Below, piece by piece: positions 8,035 through 16,758 of a DNA stretch of 37,567 bases; positions within the stretch are counted from its first letter, which is position 1, and every line of letters starts with the position of its first letter. The stretch lies in contig CAMOQW010000009.1 in the NCBI GenBank assembly GCA_946623195.1, positions 1 to 37,567 of the forward strand. Reading direction: 5' to 3'. Both the position numbers and the translations under genes were made by a program. The DNA comes from an uncultured Prevotella sp. Lineage in GTDB: Bacteria > Bacteroidota > Bacteroidia > Bacteroidales > Bacteroidaceae. Below the pieces are notes generated by a model that ran no database searches, was not told the DNA's origin, and worked only from the letters and a program-made list of their open reading frames with translations.

Positions 8035-9984
8035 ATGTTCCGTATCAAGAAATTAGACATATTTATCGTCAAGCAGTTCGGTCTGCTTTTCTTTGCCACC
8101 TTCTTCATTTGCCAGTTTGTGCTGATGATGCAGTTCTTGTGGCGCTATGTGGACGAACTGATTGGCAAGGGCTTGTCGTTAGACGTGCTGGCACAGTTTT
8201 TCTGGTACATGGGACTGATGCTGATGCCGCAGGCTTTCCCGTTGGCTATCCTCTTGTCATCGCTTATCACCTTTGGCAATCTGGGTGAGAGTTCGGAACT
8301 GACGGCTATCAAGGCTGCCGGCATCTCGCTGTTGCAGTCCATGCGCTCGCTCATCGTTATCGTGATACTGATATCGGGGCTCTCGTTCTATTTCCAGGAG
8401 GTGATAGGCCCGAAGGCATTTATCTCTTTCCGCCAGCTGCTGATATCGATGCAACAGAAGAATCCCGAGGTGGAGATACCTGAAGGCATCTTCTATGACG
8501 GTATTCCCGGCTCAAACCTGTATGTGCAGAAAAAAGACGTGGAGACGGGAATGCTGTATGGCATCATGATATACCGTATGAACGGCAGCTATGAGGATGC
8601 TGCCATCATTCTGGCCGACTCAGGACGCATACAGGCTACAGAAGAGAAGAAACACATGCTGCTGACACTCTATAGCGGCGAGTGGTTTGAAAACATGCGG
8701 CAGTCCAGCATGGGTGTGGCTACGAATGTGCCCTACCGTCGTGAGACGTTCTCTACCAAGCGTATCGTTCTCGACTTCGATAGCGGTTTCGACATGGCTG
8801 AGATTGGAGGCATCTCGAGTGATGCCCGTTCGAAGGGACTGAACAAGATACTCCATGACTTGGACTCCATTCGTGAGTTCAATGATTCCGTAGGTCATCA
8901 GTTCTATAAGGAGGCCCATTTCAGCACCTTCTATAAGCCTGCACTTGAAAAGAATGATTCGCTGCGAGCCATCCGTGTTGCCCAGAGTAAGGACACCGAT
9001 ATTGACTCCATCTACCAGAAATTGTCGCCCGAACGCAAACAGATGGTCATGAAGGCGGCGTCAACGGATGCCCAGGCTGCAGAACGTGACCTTGAATACA
9101 AGCGTGACTACTCCTTCTACCTGAATCGTGAGGACCGTATGCACCAGATGGAGGCCATCAACAAGTTTACGCTGTCGCTGTCGTGTCTTATCTTCTTCTT
9201 CATCGGTGCACCGTTAGGCGCCATCATCCGGAAGGGTGGGTTAGGTGTGCCTGTCATCATCTCGGTCATCGTGTTTATCATATTCTATATCCTTGACAGC
9301 ACAGGCATGAAGATGGCACGCGACGACAACTGGACGGTATGGTTCGGCAAGATGCTGGGCACAGCGGTGCTGTCGCCAATAGCTGTCTTCTTTACCTATA
9401 AGGCCAACAACGATTCGGTGGTATTCAACATCGACTTGTACAAGAACATGCTCATGCGCATGCTGGGACTCCGCACCAAGCGCTACATCACCCGCAAGGA
9501 GGTGATTATCGACGACCCGAAGTATCTGACTGATGCCGAGCTGCTGGGGAATGTCAGTCTGGAGATAGACCAGTACATGAAACAACACAAACTGCTGCGC
9601 TGGCCCAACCCCATCAAGGTGTTTTTCCGCCCAGGCGACGACAACGAGATTGCGAAGATATACCAAGCACTGGAGGTGGCCATCGAAGATTTGTCGTACA
9701 CCAAAAGCAACTATGTGCTGATGAAGTTGAATCAGTTCCCCGTCATTGCCACTCACGCCCACACGCGGCCGTTCAGGCGCAAGTGGCTCAACGCCGTGAC
9801 GGGCATCTTCCTGCCCACCGGCATCTTCTTTTACTTCCGCATGATCCGGTTCCGCGTCAGACTGTATCGCGACCTGCAGCACATTCTGCATGTCAACGAG
9901 AAACTGATACCGCGTGTCATCAACCTGGGAGACCTGCAGAAGGAAGGCAGCATCGTAGCAGACATCAAGGAACAAGACGAATAA
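8035..9984 (+). CDS. LptF/LptG-family (YjgP/YjgQ) lipopolysaccharide export permease
   Basis: This is an inner-membrane subunit of the LptB2FG machine that extracts lipopolysaccharide and feeds it to the periplasmic bridge. Three N-terminal membrane helices (about residues 12-33, 60-82, 100-120) and three more at about 377-395, 403-425 and 437-455 flank a periplasmic beta-jellyroll-like region. This is the standard YjgP/YjgQ layout. The ELTAIKAAGIS motif after the second helix, where the ATPase couples, is clear. At 649 residues it is far longer than E. coli LptF or LptG. The excess is a cytoplasmic C-terminal extension of about 190 residues, common in Bacteroidetes homologues. I cannot tell whether it plays the LptF or LptG part. 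ribBA follows after 42 bp and is probably co-transcribed. Confidence 0.9.
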   Translation: MFRIKKLDIFIVKQFGLLFFATFFICQFVLMMQFLWRYVDELIGKGLSLDVLAQFFWYMGLMLMPQAFPLAILLSSLITFGNLGESSELTAIKAAGISLLQSMRSLIVIVILISGLSFYFQEVIGPKAFISFRQLLISMQQKNPEVEIPEGIFYDGIPGSNLYVQKKDVETGMLYGIMIYRMNGSYEDAAIILADSGRIQATEEKKHMLLTLYSGEWFENMRQSSMGVATNVPYRRETFSTKRIVLDFDSGFDMAEIGGISSDARSKGLNKILHDLDSIREFNDSVGHQFYKEAHFSTFYKPALEKNDSLRAIRVAQSKDTDIDSIYQKLSPERKQMVMKAASTDAQAAERDLEYKRDYSFYLNREDRMHQMEAINKFTLSLSCLIFFFIGAPLGAIIRKGGLGVPVIISVIVFIIFYILDSTGMKMARDDNWTVWFGKMLGTAVLSPIAVFFTYKANNDSVVFNIDLYKNMLMRMLGLRTKRYITRKEVIIDDPKYLTDAELLGNVSLEIDQYMKQHKLLRWPNPIKVFFRPGDDNEIAKIYQALEVAIEDLSYTKSNYVLMKLNQFPVIATHAHTRPFRRKWLNAVTGIFLPTGIFFYFRMIRFRVRLYRDLQHILHVNEKLIPRVINLGDLQKEGSIVADIKEQDE

Positions 9985-10026
9985 AGAATAAATGCAGTAT
10001 TTATTATATTAAGGTATAATACATAT

Positions 10027-11238
10027 ATGGAAAAGACGAAACTGAATACAATAGAGGAAGCCCTGCAGGACTTCAAGGCAGGGAAATTTGTCATCGTAGT
10101 TGACGACGAAGACCGTGAGAATGAAGGTGACCTGATATGTGCAGCAGAGAAGATTACCCCGGAGATGGTGAATTTCATGTTGAAGAATGCCCGCGGCGTG
10201 CTGTGCGCTCCAGTTACTATCAGCAGGGCCCAGGAACTCGACCTGCCCCATCAGGTGCAGGACAATACCTCGCTGTTAGGTACGCCATTCACCGTCACCG
10301 TCGACAAGATAGAAGGTTGTTCGACCGGTGTCTCCGCCCACGACCGGGCAGCTACCATCCGTGCACTGGCCGACCCCGCATCAACGGCCAAAACGTTCGG
10401 CCGCCCGGGACATATCAGTCCACTATACGCCCAGGATAACGGTGTGCTGCGTCGTTCGGGCCATACGGAAGCAGCCATCGACCTGTGTAAGTTGAGTGGC
10501 CTATACCCTGCTGGTGCGCTGATAGAAGTCATGAACGATGACGGCACTATGGCCCGTATGCCGCAGCTGGTGGAGTTTGCTCACCGGCATGGCCTCAAGA
10601 TTATCACCATCAAGGACATGATAGCTTATCGTCTGAAAAAGGAGAGCCTCGTGGAGAAGGGCGAAGAAGTGGATATGCCCACTGAGTGGGGCCACTTCCG
10701 GCTGATTCCTTTCCGCCAGAAGTCGAACGGACTGGAGCACATGGCACTGATTAAGGGCGAATGGCGTGAAGACGAACCCGTCCTGGTGCGAGTCCATTCC
10801 AGTTGCATGACCGGCGACATCTTGGGGTCTAAGCGCTGCGACTGTGGCGAACAGCTGCACAAGGCCATGCAGAAGATTGAACAGGAGGGTCGTGGTGTCA
10901 TCGTCTATATGCAGCAGGAGGGGCGTGGCATCGGACTCATGAACAAGATAGCCGCCTATAAACTGCAGGAACAGGGACTGGACACCGTGGATGCCAATGT
11001 TCACTTAGGCTTCAAGCCCGACGAACGCGATTATGGTTGCGGAGCACAGATCCTGCGGCAGCTGGGCGTGCAGAAGATGCGCTTGATGACCAACAACCCC
11101 GTTAAGCGAGTCGGTCTGGAGGGTTACGGACTGGAAATTGTGGAGAACGTGCCTATAGAAACTACTCCTAACGAGTATAACCTGCGCTACCTGAGGACCA
11201 AGAAGGAACGCATGGGACATACCCTCCACTTGAAGTGA
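10027..11238 (+). CDS. ribBA: Bifunctional DHBP synthase / GTP cyclohydrolase II (riboflavin synthesis)
   Basis: This 403-residue fusion carries two entry steps of riboflavin synthesis. Residues 1 to about 200 form 3,4-dihydroxy-2-butanone-4-phosphate synthase, with the acidic [11 protein letters not shown] loop that binds Mg and the [12 protein letters not shown] block. The rest is GTP cyclohydrolase II. It has the zinc-binding cysteines in [20 protein letters not shown], the catalytic-site EGRGIGL loop and the TNNPVKR end motif. Both halves look intact. Only 42 bp separate it from the upstream permease gene, leaving no room for an FMN riboswitch. Expression therefore probably follows that gene. 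Confidence 0.96.
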   Translation: MEKTKLNTIEEALQDFKAGKFVIVVDDEDRENEGDLICAAEKITPEMVNFMLKNARGVLCAPVTISRAQELDLPHQVQDNTSLLGTPFTVTVDKIEGCSTGVSAHDRAATIRALADPASTAKTFGRPGHISPLYAQDNGVLRRSGHTEAAIDLCKLSGLYPAGALIEVMNDDGTMARMPQLVEFAHRHGLKIITIKDMIAYRLKKESLVEKGEEVDMPTEWGHFRLIPFRQKSNGLEHMALIKGEWREDEPVLVRVHSSCMTGDILGSKRCDCGEQLHKAMQKIEQEGRGVIVYMQQEGRGIGLMNKIAAYKLQEQGLDTVDANVHLGFKPDERDYGCGAQILRQLGVQKMRLMTNNPVKRVGLEGYGLEIVENVPIETTPNEYNLRYLRTKKERMGHTLHLK

Positions 11239-11306
11239 AGAGATGAAAAATGAAAGATGAAAAGAAAAAAGTGACGCAATTATTCTTTTATGACGAATAA
11301 TTTGCT

Positions 11307-11314
11307 TACTTTTG
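11307..11314 (+). promoter_or_regulatory. Candidate -7 element of the aspartate aminotransferase gene
   Basis: TACTTTTG fits TAnnTTTG; the upstream -33 part is weak. Because transcription would begin near 11320, the in-frame ATG at 11290 would lie outside the message, which favours the ATG at 11344 as the real start. An imperfect inverted repeat (11276-11285 with 11295-11305) covers the -10 to -40 zone and could be an operator. Confidence 0.55.
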
Positions 11315-11343
11315 CAGCCAAATACTATACAACAAGAAGAAAT

Positions 11344-12540
11344 ATGGCACAATTATCTGACCGTTTGCAAAGACTTGCACCATCTGCAACCTTGGCAATG
11401 TCGCAAAAGAGTTCCGAGATGAAGGCACAAGGTATCGACGTGATCAACATGAGCGTCGGTGAGCCAGATTTCAATACCCCGGATCATATCAAACAGGCAG
11501 CTAAACTGGCTATCGAGGAGAACTACTCCAAGTATTCGCCCGTGCCCGGCTATCCCGATCTGCGTCAGGCCATAGCCCGCAAGCTGGAGCGCGAGAATCA
11601 TCTGCACTATTCTCCTGCTGAGATTTTGGTGTCTAACGGTGCCAAGCAGAGTGTCTGCAACACCGTGATGGCACTGATTAACCCTGGTGACGAAGTGATT
11701 ATTCCCGCCCCTTACTGGGTGAGCTACCCCCAGATGGTGCTCCTGGCTGGCGGTCGTCCTGTCATTGTGGAGGCAGGTTTTGAACAGAACTTCAAAATGA
11801 CGGCAGCGCAGTTGGAGGCCTCCATCACGCCCAGGACGCGTCTGCTCATTCTCTGCTCGCCCAGCAACCCTACGGGCAGCGTCTATTCGAAGGATGAGCT
11901 GGAGGCTCTCGCCAAGGTGATTATGAGCCATGATGACCTGTTTGTCCTGGCCGACGAGATTTATGAGCATATCAATTACATTGGTCGCCATGAGTCCATT
12001 GCGCAGTTCCCGGGCATGAAGGACCGTGCCATCATCGTCAACGGTGTTTCGAAGGCATATGCTATGACAGGCTGGCGCATCGGTTATATTGCCGCTCCGG
12101 AATGGATTGTGAAGGGGTGCAACAAACTGCAGGGACAGTACACCAGCGGCCCGTGCTCCGTCAGTCAGAAGGCGGCAGAGTTTGCCTATAACGACAGTCA
12201 GGAGTGTGTGGAGGAAATGCGCAAGGCTTTTGAGCGTCGCCGTGACCTCATCGTCCGGCTGGCCAAGGACATTCCCGGACTGGAAGTCAATGTTCCCGAA
12301 GGTGCCTTCTACCTCTTCCCCAAGTGTAGCAGTTTCTATGGCAAGACAGCCCCTGACGGCTCTGTCGTCAACAATAGCACCGACCTGGCTATGTATCTGT
12401 TGGAAAAAGGCCATGTGGCCACGGTGGGCGGCGATGCCTTTGGCGATCCGGAGTGTTTCCGCATGAGCTATGCCACCAGCGATGAAAACATTGTCGAGGC
12501 CATGCGAAGAATCAAGGAGGTGCTGGGGCTGCTTCGATAA
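11344..12540 (+). CDS. aspC: Class I/II aspartate aminotransferase (PLP-dependent)
   Basis: This 398-residue cytoplasmic enzyme should transfer the amino group between aspartate and 2-oxoglutarate. It opens with LSDRLQRLAPSATLAMSQKS and SVGEPDFNTPDHI, typical of the bacterial Ib-type aspartate aminotransferases. NPSNPTGS-type contacts (SPSNPTGSVYS) and the ADEIYEHI segment follow. The PLP-binding lysine lies in NGVSKAYAMTGWRIGYIAAP. The C-terminal FRMSYATS holds the arginine that binds the substrate carboxylate. I chose ATG 11344 because the -7 element lies at 11307-11314, downstream of the alternative ATG at 11290. A related aminotransferase with a different amino donor cannot be excluded. 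Confidence 0.92.
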   Translation: MAQLSDRLQRLAPSATLAMSQKSSEMKAQGIDVINMSVGEPDFNTPDHIKQAAKLAIEENYSKYSPVPGYPDLRQAIARKLERENHLHYSPAEILVSNGAKQSVCNTVMALINPGDEVIIPAPYWVSYPQMVLLAGGRPVIVEAGFEQNFKMTAAQLEASITPRTRLLILCSPSNPTGSVYSKDELEALAKVIMSHDDLFVLADEIYEHINYIGRHESIAQFPGMKDRAIIVNGVSKAYAMTGWRIGYIAAPEWIVKGCNKLQGQYTSGPCSVSQKAAEFAYNDSQECVEEMRKAFERRRDLIVRLAKDIPGLEVNVPEGAFYLFPKCSSFYGKTAPDGSVVNNSTDLAMYLLEKGHVATVGGDAFGDPECFRMSYATSDENIVEAMRRIKEVLGLLR

Positions 12541-12599
12541 TAATTGAGAAATATCAAGTTAAAAGTTCTTAAATTGGCGGTTAGTCCGTCTGAATTTGC

Positions 12600-12607
12600 T
12601 ATCTTTG
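12600..12607 (+). promoter_or_regulatory. Candidate -7 element of the exbB-tonB operon
   Basis: TATCTTTG matches TAnnTTTG; the upstream half is weak (ATTGG, 22-nt gap). It would give a leader of about 110 nt. The leader contains a small perfect hairpin, ATGCC-TTTTG-GGCAT (12619-12633), and the -7 itself sits in the palindrome TATCTTT-GCCG-AAAGATA (12600-12617). Confidence 0.5.
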
Positions 12608-12724
12608 CCGAAAGATAAATGCCTTTTGGGCATACAGCGATTGTGTGTCGAAGGCTAATTAACATTAAATCAGAAACATATATAAACTCTATTTATTTAA
12701 TAACTAAAAAAACAATTATTTTTT

Positions 12725-13552
12725 ATGGCAACAACAACAAAGGCTGCAGCCCCAGCTAAAAAATCGGGCTTCAATGGTGTTAAGGACGCATGGATCATCC
12801 TCGCAATCTGCTGTATCGCTGGTTACAGCGTGTGGTATTTCGTCATGGGTAACCCCGACAACTTCATCGGTGGCGACCGTAGCGGACATCCCGCCAACCT
12901 GTTAGGTACTGTGTATAAGGGAGGTTTCGTGGTAGGTTTGATCCTTACCCTGCTGTTCACCGTTATCTGCCTCGGTTTCGAGCGTTTCTTCGCTATCAAG
13001 GCTGCTTCTGGTAAGATGAATCTGGCTAAGTTCACTGCTCAGGTGAAGGCTGCTATCAAGAACCAGAACTTCGACGAGGCCAAGAACCTCTGCAACAAGA
13101 TGCAGGGCTCAGTAGGCAACGTGGTGCTGGCTTCTATTAATATGTATCAGACCGTTGAAGGTGACAACACACTGAAGAAGGCTGCCAAGATTGCCAAGAT
13201 TCAGCAGGCTCACGAAGAGGCTACCCAGCTGGAGATGCCTACCCTTCAGATGAACATGCCTATGGTTGCTACCATCGTATCTCTGGGTACCCTGACCGCT
13301 CTGTTCGGTACTGTGCTCGGTATGATCGGATCGTTCCAGGCTCTGTCTGCTGGTGGTGGTGCTGACTCTATGGCTCTGTCTGCCGGTATTTCTGAGGCCC
13401 TTGTGAACACGGCATCTGGTATTTTGACCTCTTGGGTTGCTACCGTTGTTTACAACTTCTTCTCTAACAAGATTGATAAGCTGACCTACGCCCTCGATGA
13501 GATTGGCTTTACTATCGCCGCTACTTACGATTCAACCCACAACGAGGCTTAA
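12725..13552 (+). CDS. exbB: ExbB/TolQ/MotA-family proton channel protein
   Basis: A 275-residue inner-membrane protein that forms the pentameric proton channel driving TonB. A short cytoplasmic N-terminus precedes a first membrane segment (IILAICCIAGYSVWYFVM). A second is in FVVGLILTLLFTVICLGFERF. The conserved ExbB/TolQ channel block is MPMVATIVSLGTLTALFGTVLGMIGSF followed by GISEALVNTASGILTSWVATVVYNFF. It heads an operon with two ExbD proteins, TonB, a PstS-like lipoprotein and a TPR protein. The order points to ExbB rather than TolQ. A candidate promoter lies about 120 bp upstream. Confidence 0.93.
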   Translation: MATTTKAAAPAKKSGFNGVKDAWIILAICCIAGYSVWYFVMGNPDNFIGGDRSGHPANLLGTVYKGGFVVGLILTLLFTVICLGFERFFAIKAASGKMNLAKFTAQVKAAIKNQNFDEAKNLCNKMQGSVGNVVLASINMYQTVEGDNTLKKAAKIAKIQQAHEEATQLEMPTLQMNMPMVATIVSLGTLTALFGTVLGMIGSFQALSAGGGADSMALSAGISEALVNTASGILTSWVATVVYNFFSNKIDKLTYALDEIGFTIAATYDSTHNEA

Positions 13553-13595
13553 TCTTTAACCATTCTTTTTAAAACCTATTTAAAACCGTTTTAGA

Positions 13596-14210
13596 ATGGC
13601 AAAGATTAAAATACAGAAAAAAGACATCTGGATTGACATGACCCCCATGTCAGACGTGATGACGCTGCTTCTGTGTTTCTTCATGTTGACCTCTACTTTC
13701 CTCACGCCGGAGCCCATCCAGGTGACCACACCAAGCTCTGTCTCTGAGGTAAAGATTCCTGAGAACGACGTCCTGAACATTCTGGTCAGCCCGGAAGGCA
13801 GGATTTACGTCGGCTCCGAGAATAAGAACAACATGCAGGAGATGCTGGATGTAGTGACCGACAAGTTCGGTATCACGCTCAATGCCACCCAGGTCAAGCA
13901 TTTCCGTGAGGATGCTATGATCGGTGCTCCTCTCAGCAAGATGGCTGAATACCTCAGCCTGGAGCCTGAGAAGATGGCAGAAGTAATCCAGACGTTGGGT
14001 ATCCCCACCGATAGCATCGATGGTGGAAAAAGTGAGTTCCAGGAGTGGGTAAAGGCTGCTCGTGATGCTAATCCTGACATCAAGCTCTGCATCAAGTGCG
14101 ATGCTAAGACACCTTACAAGACCATCAAGGCCATGATGTCTGAGCTGCAGGACATGAACGAGAACCGTTACCAGTTGATTACAAATCTTAAAACTGCATC
14201 GGAGGAATAA
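13596..14210 (+). CDS. exbD: ExbD/TolR-family biopolymer transport protein (first copy)
   Basis: This 204-residue protein has one N-terminal membrane helix (VMTLLLCFFMLTSTF) that includes the proton-carrying aspartate in DMTPMSDVM. A periplasmic domain follows. It should sit inside the ExbB pentamer and relay proton flow to TonB. The periplasmic part is longer than in E. coli ExbD (141 residues), with an inserted helical stretch near residues 65-150. It lies 43 bp after exbB and 3 bp before the second exbD. Confidence 0.9.
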   Translation: MAKIKIQKKDIWIDMTPMSDVMTLLLCFFMLTSTFLTPEPIQVTTPSSVSEVKIPENDVLNILVSPEGRIYVGSENKNNMQEMLDVVTDKFGITLNATQVKHFREDAMIGAPLSKMAEYLSLEPEKMAEVIQTLGIPTDSIDGGKSEFQEWVKAARDANPDIKLCIKCDAKTPYKTIKAMMSELQDMNENRYQLITNLKTASEE

Positions 14211-14213
14211 ACT

Positions 14214-14861
14214 ATGGCAAAAAAGAATCTATCCAAGCAGAAGAAAATGGATACCCGCGTGAACTTCACGCCTATGGTTGACATGATGATGCTTCTGATT
14301 ACCTTCTTCATGCTGTGTACCACTCTGGCTAAGCCACAGGCTATGCAGTTGACGATGCCGAGCAACGATGAGAATGTCGACAAGCAGGACAAGTCTGTGA
14401 CGAAGGCTTCTCACACCGTGACGCTCTATCTGGGTGCTGACGACAAGATTTGGTACGTGGCAGGTCTCCCCAACTACGAGGATCCCTCTTGTGTCAAGGA
14501 GACTTCATACGGTGCCAAAGGCATTCGCGACGTGTTGATGCGCCACACCGTGGAGGAAGGCTACAATCCCGTGGCTATGATTATGAAGGCCAAGCAGGAT
14601 TTGGATGCCAAGAAGAGTGCCTATGGCAGCACCATGACTGACCAGCAGTATCAGGAGGCCCTGTCGAAGTTGAAGAAGGGTGAGGTGAACGGACAGAAGA
14701 TTGAGACGCTGACCGTCATCATCCGCCCCTTGGACACTGCTACCTACGACAACATGATCCAGGCTCTCGACGAGATGCTGATTTGCAGTATTGATAAGTA
14801 TGTCATTGATAAGATTGGCCCTGAGGATAAGGAACTTATCGAAAAGGCAGGTGTCAAGTAA
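14214..14861 (+). CDS. exbD: ExbD/TolR-family biopolymer transport protein (second copy)
   Basis: A 215-residue paralogue of the preceding protein. A basic N-terminus (KKNLSKQKKMDTRVNF) leads into TPMVDMMMLLITFFMLCTTL, which has the channel aspartate just inside the membrane helix. Its periplasmic region is divergent from the first copy and contains an inserted charged segment near residues 120-160. Two unlike ExbD proteins per operon is the usual Bacteroidetes arrangement and suggests a heterodimer within the channel. The gene starts 3 bp after the previous stop, implying coupled translation. Confidence 0.9.
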   Translation: MAKKNLSKQKKMDTRVNFTPMVDMMMLLITFFMLCTTLAKPQAMQLTMPSNDENVDKQDKSVTKASHTVTLYLGADDKIWYVAGLPNYEDPSCVKETSYGAKGIRDVLMRHTVEEGYNPVAMIMKAKQDLDAKKSAYGSTMTDQQYQEALSKLKKGEVNGQKIETLTVIIRPLDTATYDNMIQALDEMLICSIDKYVIDKIGPEDKELIEKAGVK

Positions 14862-14892
14862 CAATGTCGAACCCTAAAAACGTAAGAGAACT

Positions 14893-15723
14893 ATGTCAAA
14901 GATAGATCTAATAGACAACAGCTGGTCTGACCTTGTATTTGAGGGTAAGAACCAGGCTTACGGTGCTTATCAACTGCGCAGAGAAACCGGCAAGCGTAAC
15001 TTGTGGTCGTTGCTGACCATGGCTGCCATTGCCGTCATCATCGCTCTTGTAGTCTTTGTCAACGGTGTCGTCCAGAACGCCATGAAGCAGAATGTGGCAA
15101 TCGAGACCGACGTCGAGCTGACCAAGCTGGCAGAGAAGAAAGAGGCCAAGGTGGAGCGCAAGGAGACACCGCAGGTTGAGAAAGTTGAAGTCGAGAAAGT
15201 GAAGAGTTCGGTGAAGTTCACCGCTCCTGAAATCAAGAAGGACGATGAAGTGAAGCCGGAGGAAGAAATCAAGTCGCAGGAAGACCTGAGTAAGACCAAC
15301 ACCGCCATCGGTGCCTTCGACGTGAAAGGTAATGATGAGGCTGCAGGCGAAGTGCTGAAGGCCAAGGAAGTCATTGCCCAGCCGGAGCCCCCGAAGGAAG
15401 AAGAAACGAAGGTGTTCGACGTCGTTGAGCAGATGCCGTCGTTCCCCGGTGGTCAGTCGGCCCTGTTCCAGTGGCTGTCCAGCAACATCAAGTACCCGGT
15501 GGTTGCCGAGGAGAATGGTGTGCAGGGTCGTGTCATTGTGACCTTTGTGGTTGAGCGCGACGGTTCTATCACCGACGTGAAGGTGGTCAAGTCTGTTGAC
15601 CCGTCACTCGACAAGGAGGCCGTCCGTGTAACCAAGTCCATGCCGAAGTGGATTCCTGGTAAGCAGAATGGTTCAGCTGTACGTGTAAAGTACACGCTGC
15701 CTGTGACCTTCAGACTTCAGTAA
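14893..15723 (+). CDS. tonB: TonB energy transducer
   Basis: A 276-residue TonB that passes energy from the ExbB/ExbD motor to outer-membrane transporters such as SusC-type receptors. The N-terminal cytoplasmic part (VFEGKNQAYGAYQLRRETGK) is the form typical of Bacteroidetes. One membrane helix at about 38-58 follows. A long Lys/Glu/Pro-rich periplasm-spanning linker runs to about residue 175. The C-terminal TonB domain begins at MPSFPGGQSALFQWLSSNIK and includes GRVIVTFVVERDGSI and the final VRVKYTLPVTFRLQ strand. It is 31 bp after the second exbD; the next gene begins one base after the stop. Confidence 0.94.
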   Translation: MSKIDLIDNSWSDLVFEGKNQAYGAYQLRRETGKRNLWSLLTMAAIAVIIALVVFVNGVVQNAMKQNVAIETDVELTKLAEKKEAKVERKETPQVEKVEVEKVKSSVKFTAPEIKKDDEVKPEEEIKSQEDLSKTNTAIGAFDVKGNDEAAGEVLKAKEVIAQPEPPKEEETKVFDVVEQMPSFPGGQSALFQWLSSNIKYPVVAEENGVQGRVIVTFVVERDGSITDVKVVKSVDPSLDKEAVRVTKSMPKWIPGKQNGSAVRVKYTLPVTFRLQ

Positions 15724-15724
15724 T

Positions 15725-16684
15725 ATGAATAAGAACACATTCAATTTCATTGGATTAACACTCATTTTAGGCTTGTTCCTCGCTTGTGGGAACAAGCCTA
15801 AAAATACTAAAGCAGAGGAGGACTATCGGAAGGCCGCCCGCTATTTCGCGGCCGACGAGAGTTTCAGTCCCATTCTCAACGAGGCCTTGGACGTGTTCCT
15901 CTACCACAACGTACTCGACACGCTTGAGGCTCAGTACACCAACGAACAGGAAGCCATCCAGAAGCTGATGCGGCTGGAGACATGGCTTGCCTTCACCACC
16001 CGTGACCTCACGGAAAAGGAGCGCCAGAACCTGAAGGACCGTAAGTACATACCCCGTACCATCCCCTTGGCTTACGACGGGCTGGCCATCATCGTCAACA
16101 ACGACAACCCTGACAGTTGTATCACCGTCAATGACTTCCGCCGCATCCTCAAAGGCGAGCATAGCGACTGGAAGGACATCTACCCGAAGTCGCAGTTGGG
16201 CCAGATTGACGTCGTCTTCGACAATCCGCTCTCCAGCACCGTGCGCTGGTGTGTAGACTCCATCCTCGGAGGTCAGGAAATCAAGGCCCCCAACATCGGA
16301 GCCGTTAAGTCCAGTGCTGCCGTCGTCGACTATGTCGAACAGCATCCCAATGCCCTTGGCATCATTGGTTCCAACTGGCTCAACGACAGCCGTGACACTA
16401 CCAATGTCACCTTCAAGAAGAACATCCGAGTCATGAAGGTCAGTAAGATGGAGACAGCCACAGCCTCCAACAGCTGGGCCCCCTATCAGTACTACCTATA
16501 TACCGGGCAATATCCGCTCATCCGTACCATCTATGCCCTGCTCAACGAGCCGCGTAGCGGTCTGCCCTCCGGATTTGCCCATTTCTGCCGCCTGCCCAAA
16601 GGCCAGACCATTATCCTCAAGTCGGGACTGCTGCCCATCCAGGCTGCCATCAATACCCGCGAGGTGATTGTGAATAAACAATAA
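15725..16684 (+). CDS. PstS-like periplasmic-binding lipoprotein
   Basis: A 319-residue lipoprotein with a signal peptide and lipobox LFLAC (cysteine at residue 21). The mature part resembles the PstS/phosphate-binding fold, including PLAYDGLAIIVNNDNPDSC, ITVNDFRRILKGEHSDWKD and GIIGSNWLN. No PstC, PstA or PstB gene is near. Its fixed place after tonB suggests a role connected with Ton-dependent uptake or the envelope rather than a classical phosphate ABC importer. That is inference. The reading frame starts one base after the tonB stop. A perfect 15-bp inverted repeat lies over its signal-peptide codons. Confidence 0.85.
   Translation: MNKNTFNFIGLTLILGLFLACGNKPKNTKAEEDYRKAARYFAADESFSPILNEALDVFLYHNVLDTLEAQYTNEQEAIQKLMRLETWLAFTTRDLTEKERQNLKDRKYIPRTIPLAYDGLAIIVNNDNPDSCITVNDFRRILKGEHSDWKDIYPKSQLGQIDVVFDNPLSSTVRWCVDSILGGQEIKAPNIGAVKSSAAVVDYVEQHPNALGIIGSNWLNDSRDTTNVTFKKNIRVMKVSKMETATASNSWAPYQYYLYTGQYPLIRTIYALLNEPRSGLPSGFAHFCRLPKGQTIILKSGLLPIQAAINTREVIVNKQ
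15765..15803 (+). repeat. Perfect 15-bp hairpin inside the signal-peptide codons of the PstS-like gene
   Basis: TTTTAGGCTTGTTCC (15765-15779) is exactly complementary to GGAACAAGCCTAAAA (15789-15803), with a 9-nt loop that encodes part of the lipobox. No T-run follows on either strand, so it does not look like an intrinsic terminator. It begins 41 nt after the start codon. Confidence 0.85.
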
Positions 16685-16758
16685 AAAAGTAAACTTTTCA
16701 ATACGATAAACGTCTTTATAGAAAAAACATTGTCTAACCAAAATTGTCATAAGCAATT

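Noticed and set aside
9985..10026. FMN riboswitch before ribBA
   Set aside because: The gap is only 42 bp and AT-rich, too short for the conserved FMN aptamer.
15765..15803. Intrinsic terminator between tonB and the PstS-like gene
   Set aside because: The stem is perfect but A-rich sequence follows instead of a T-run, and it lies inside the coding frame.
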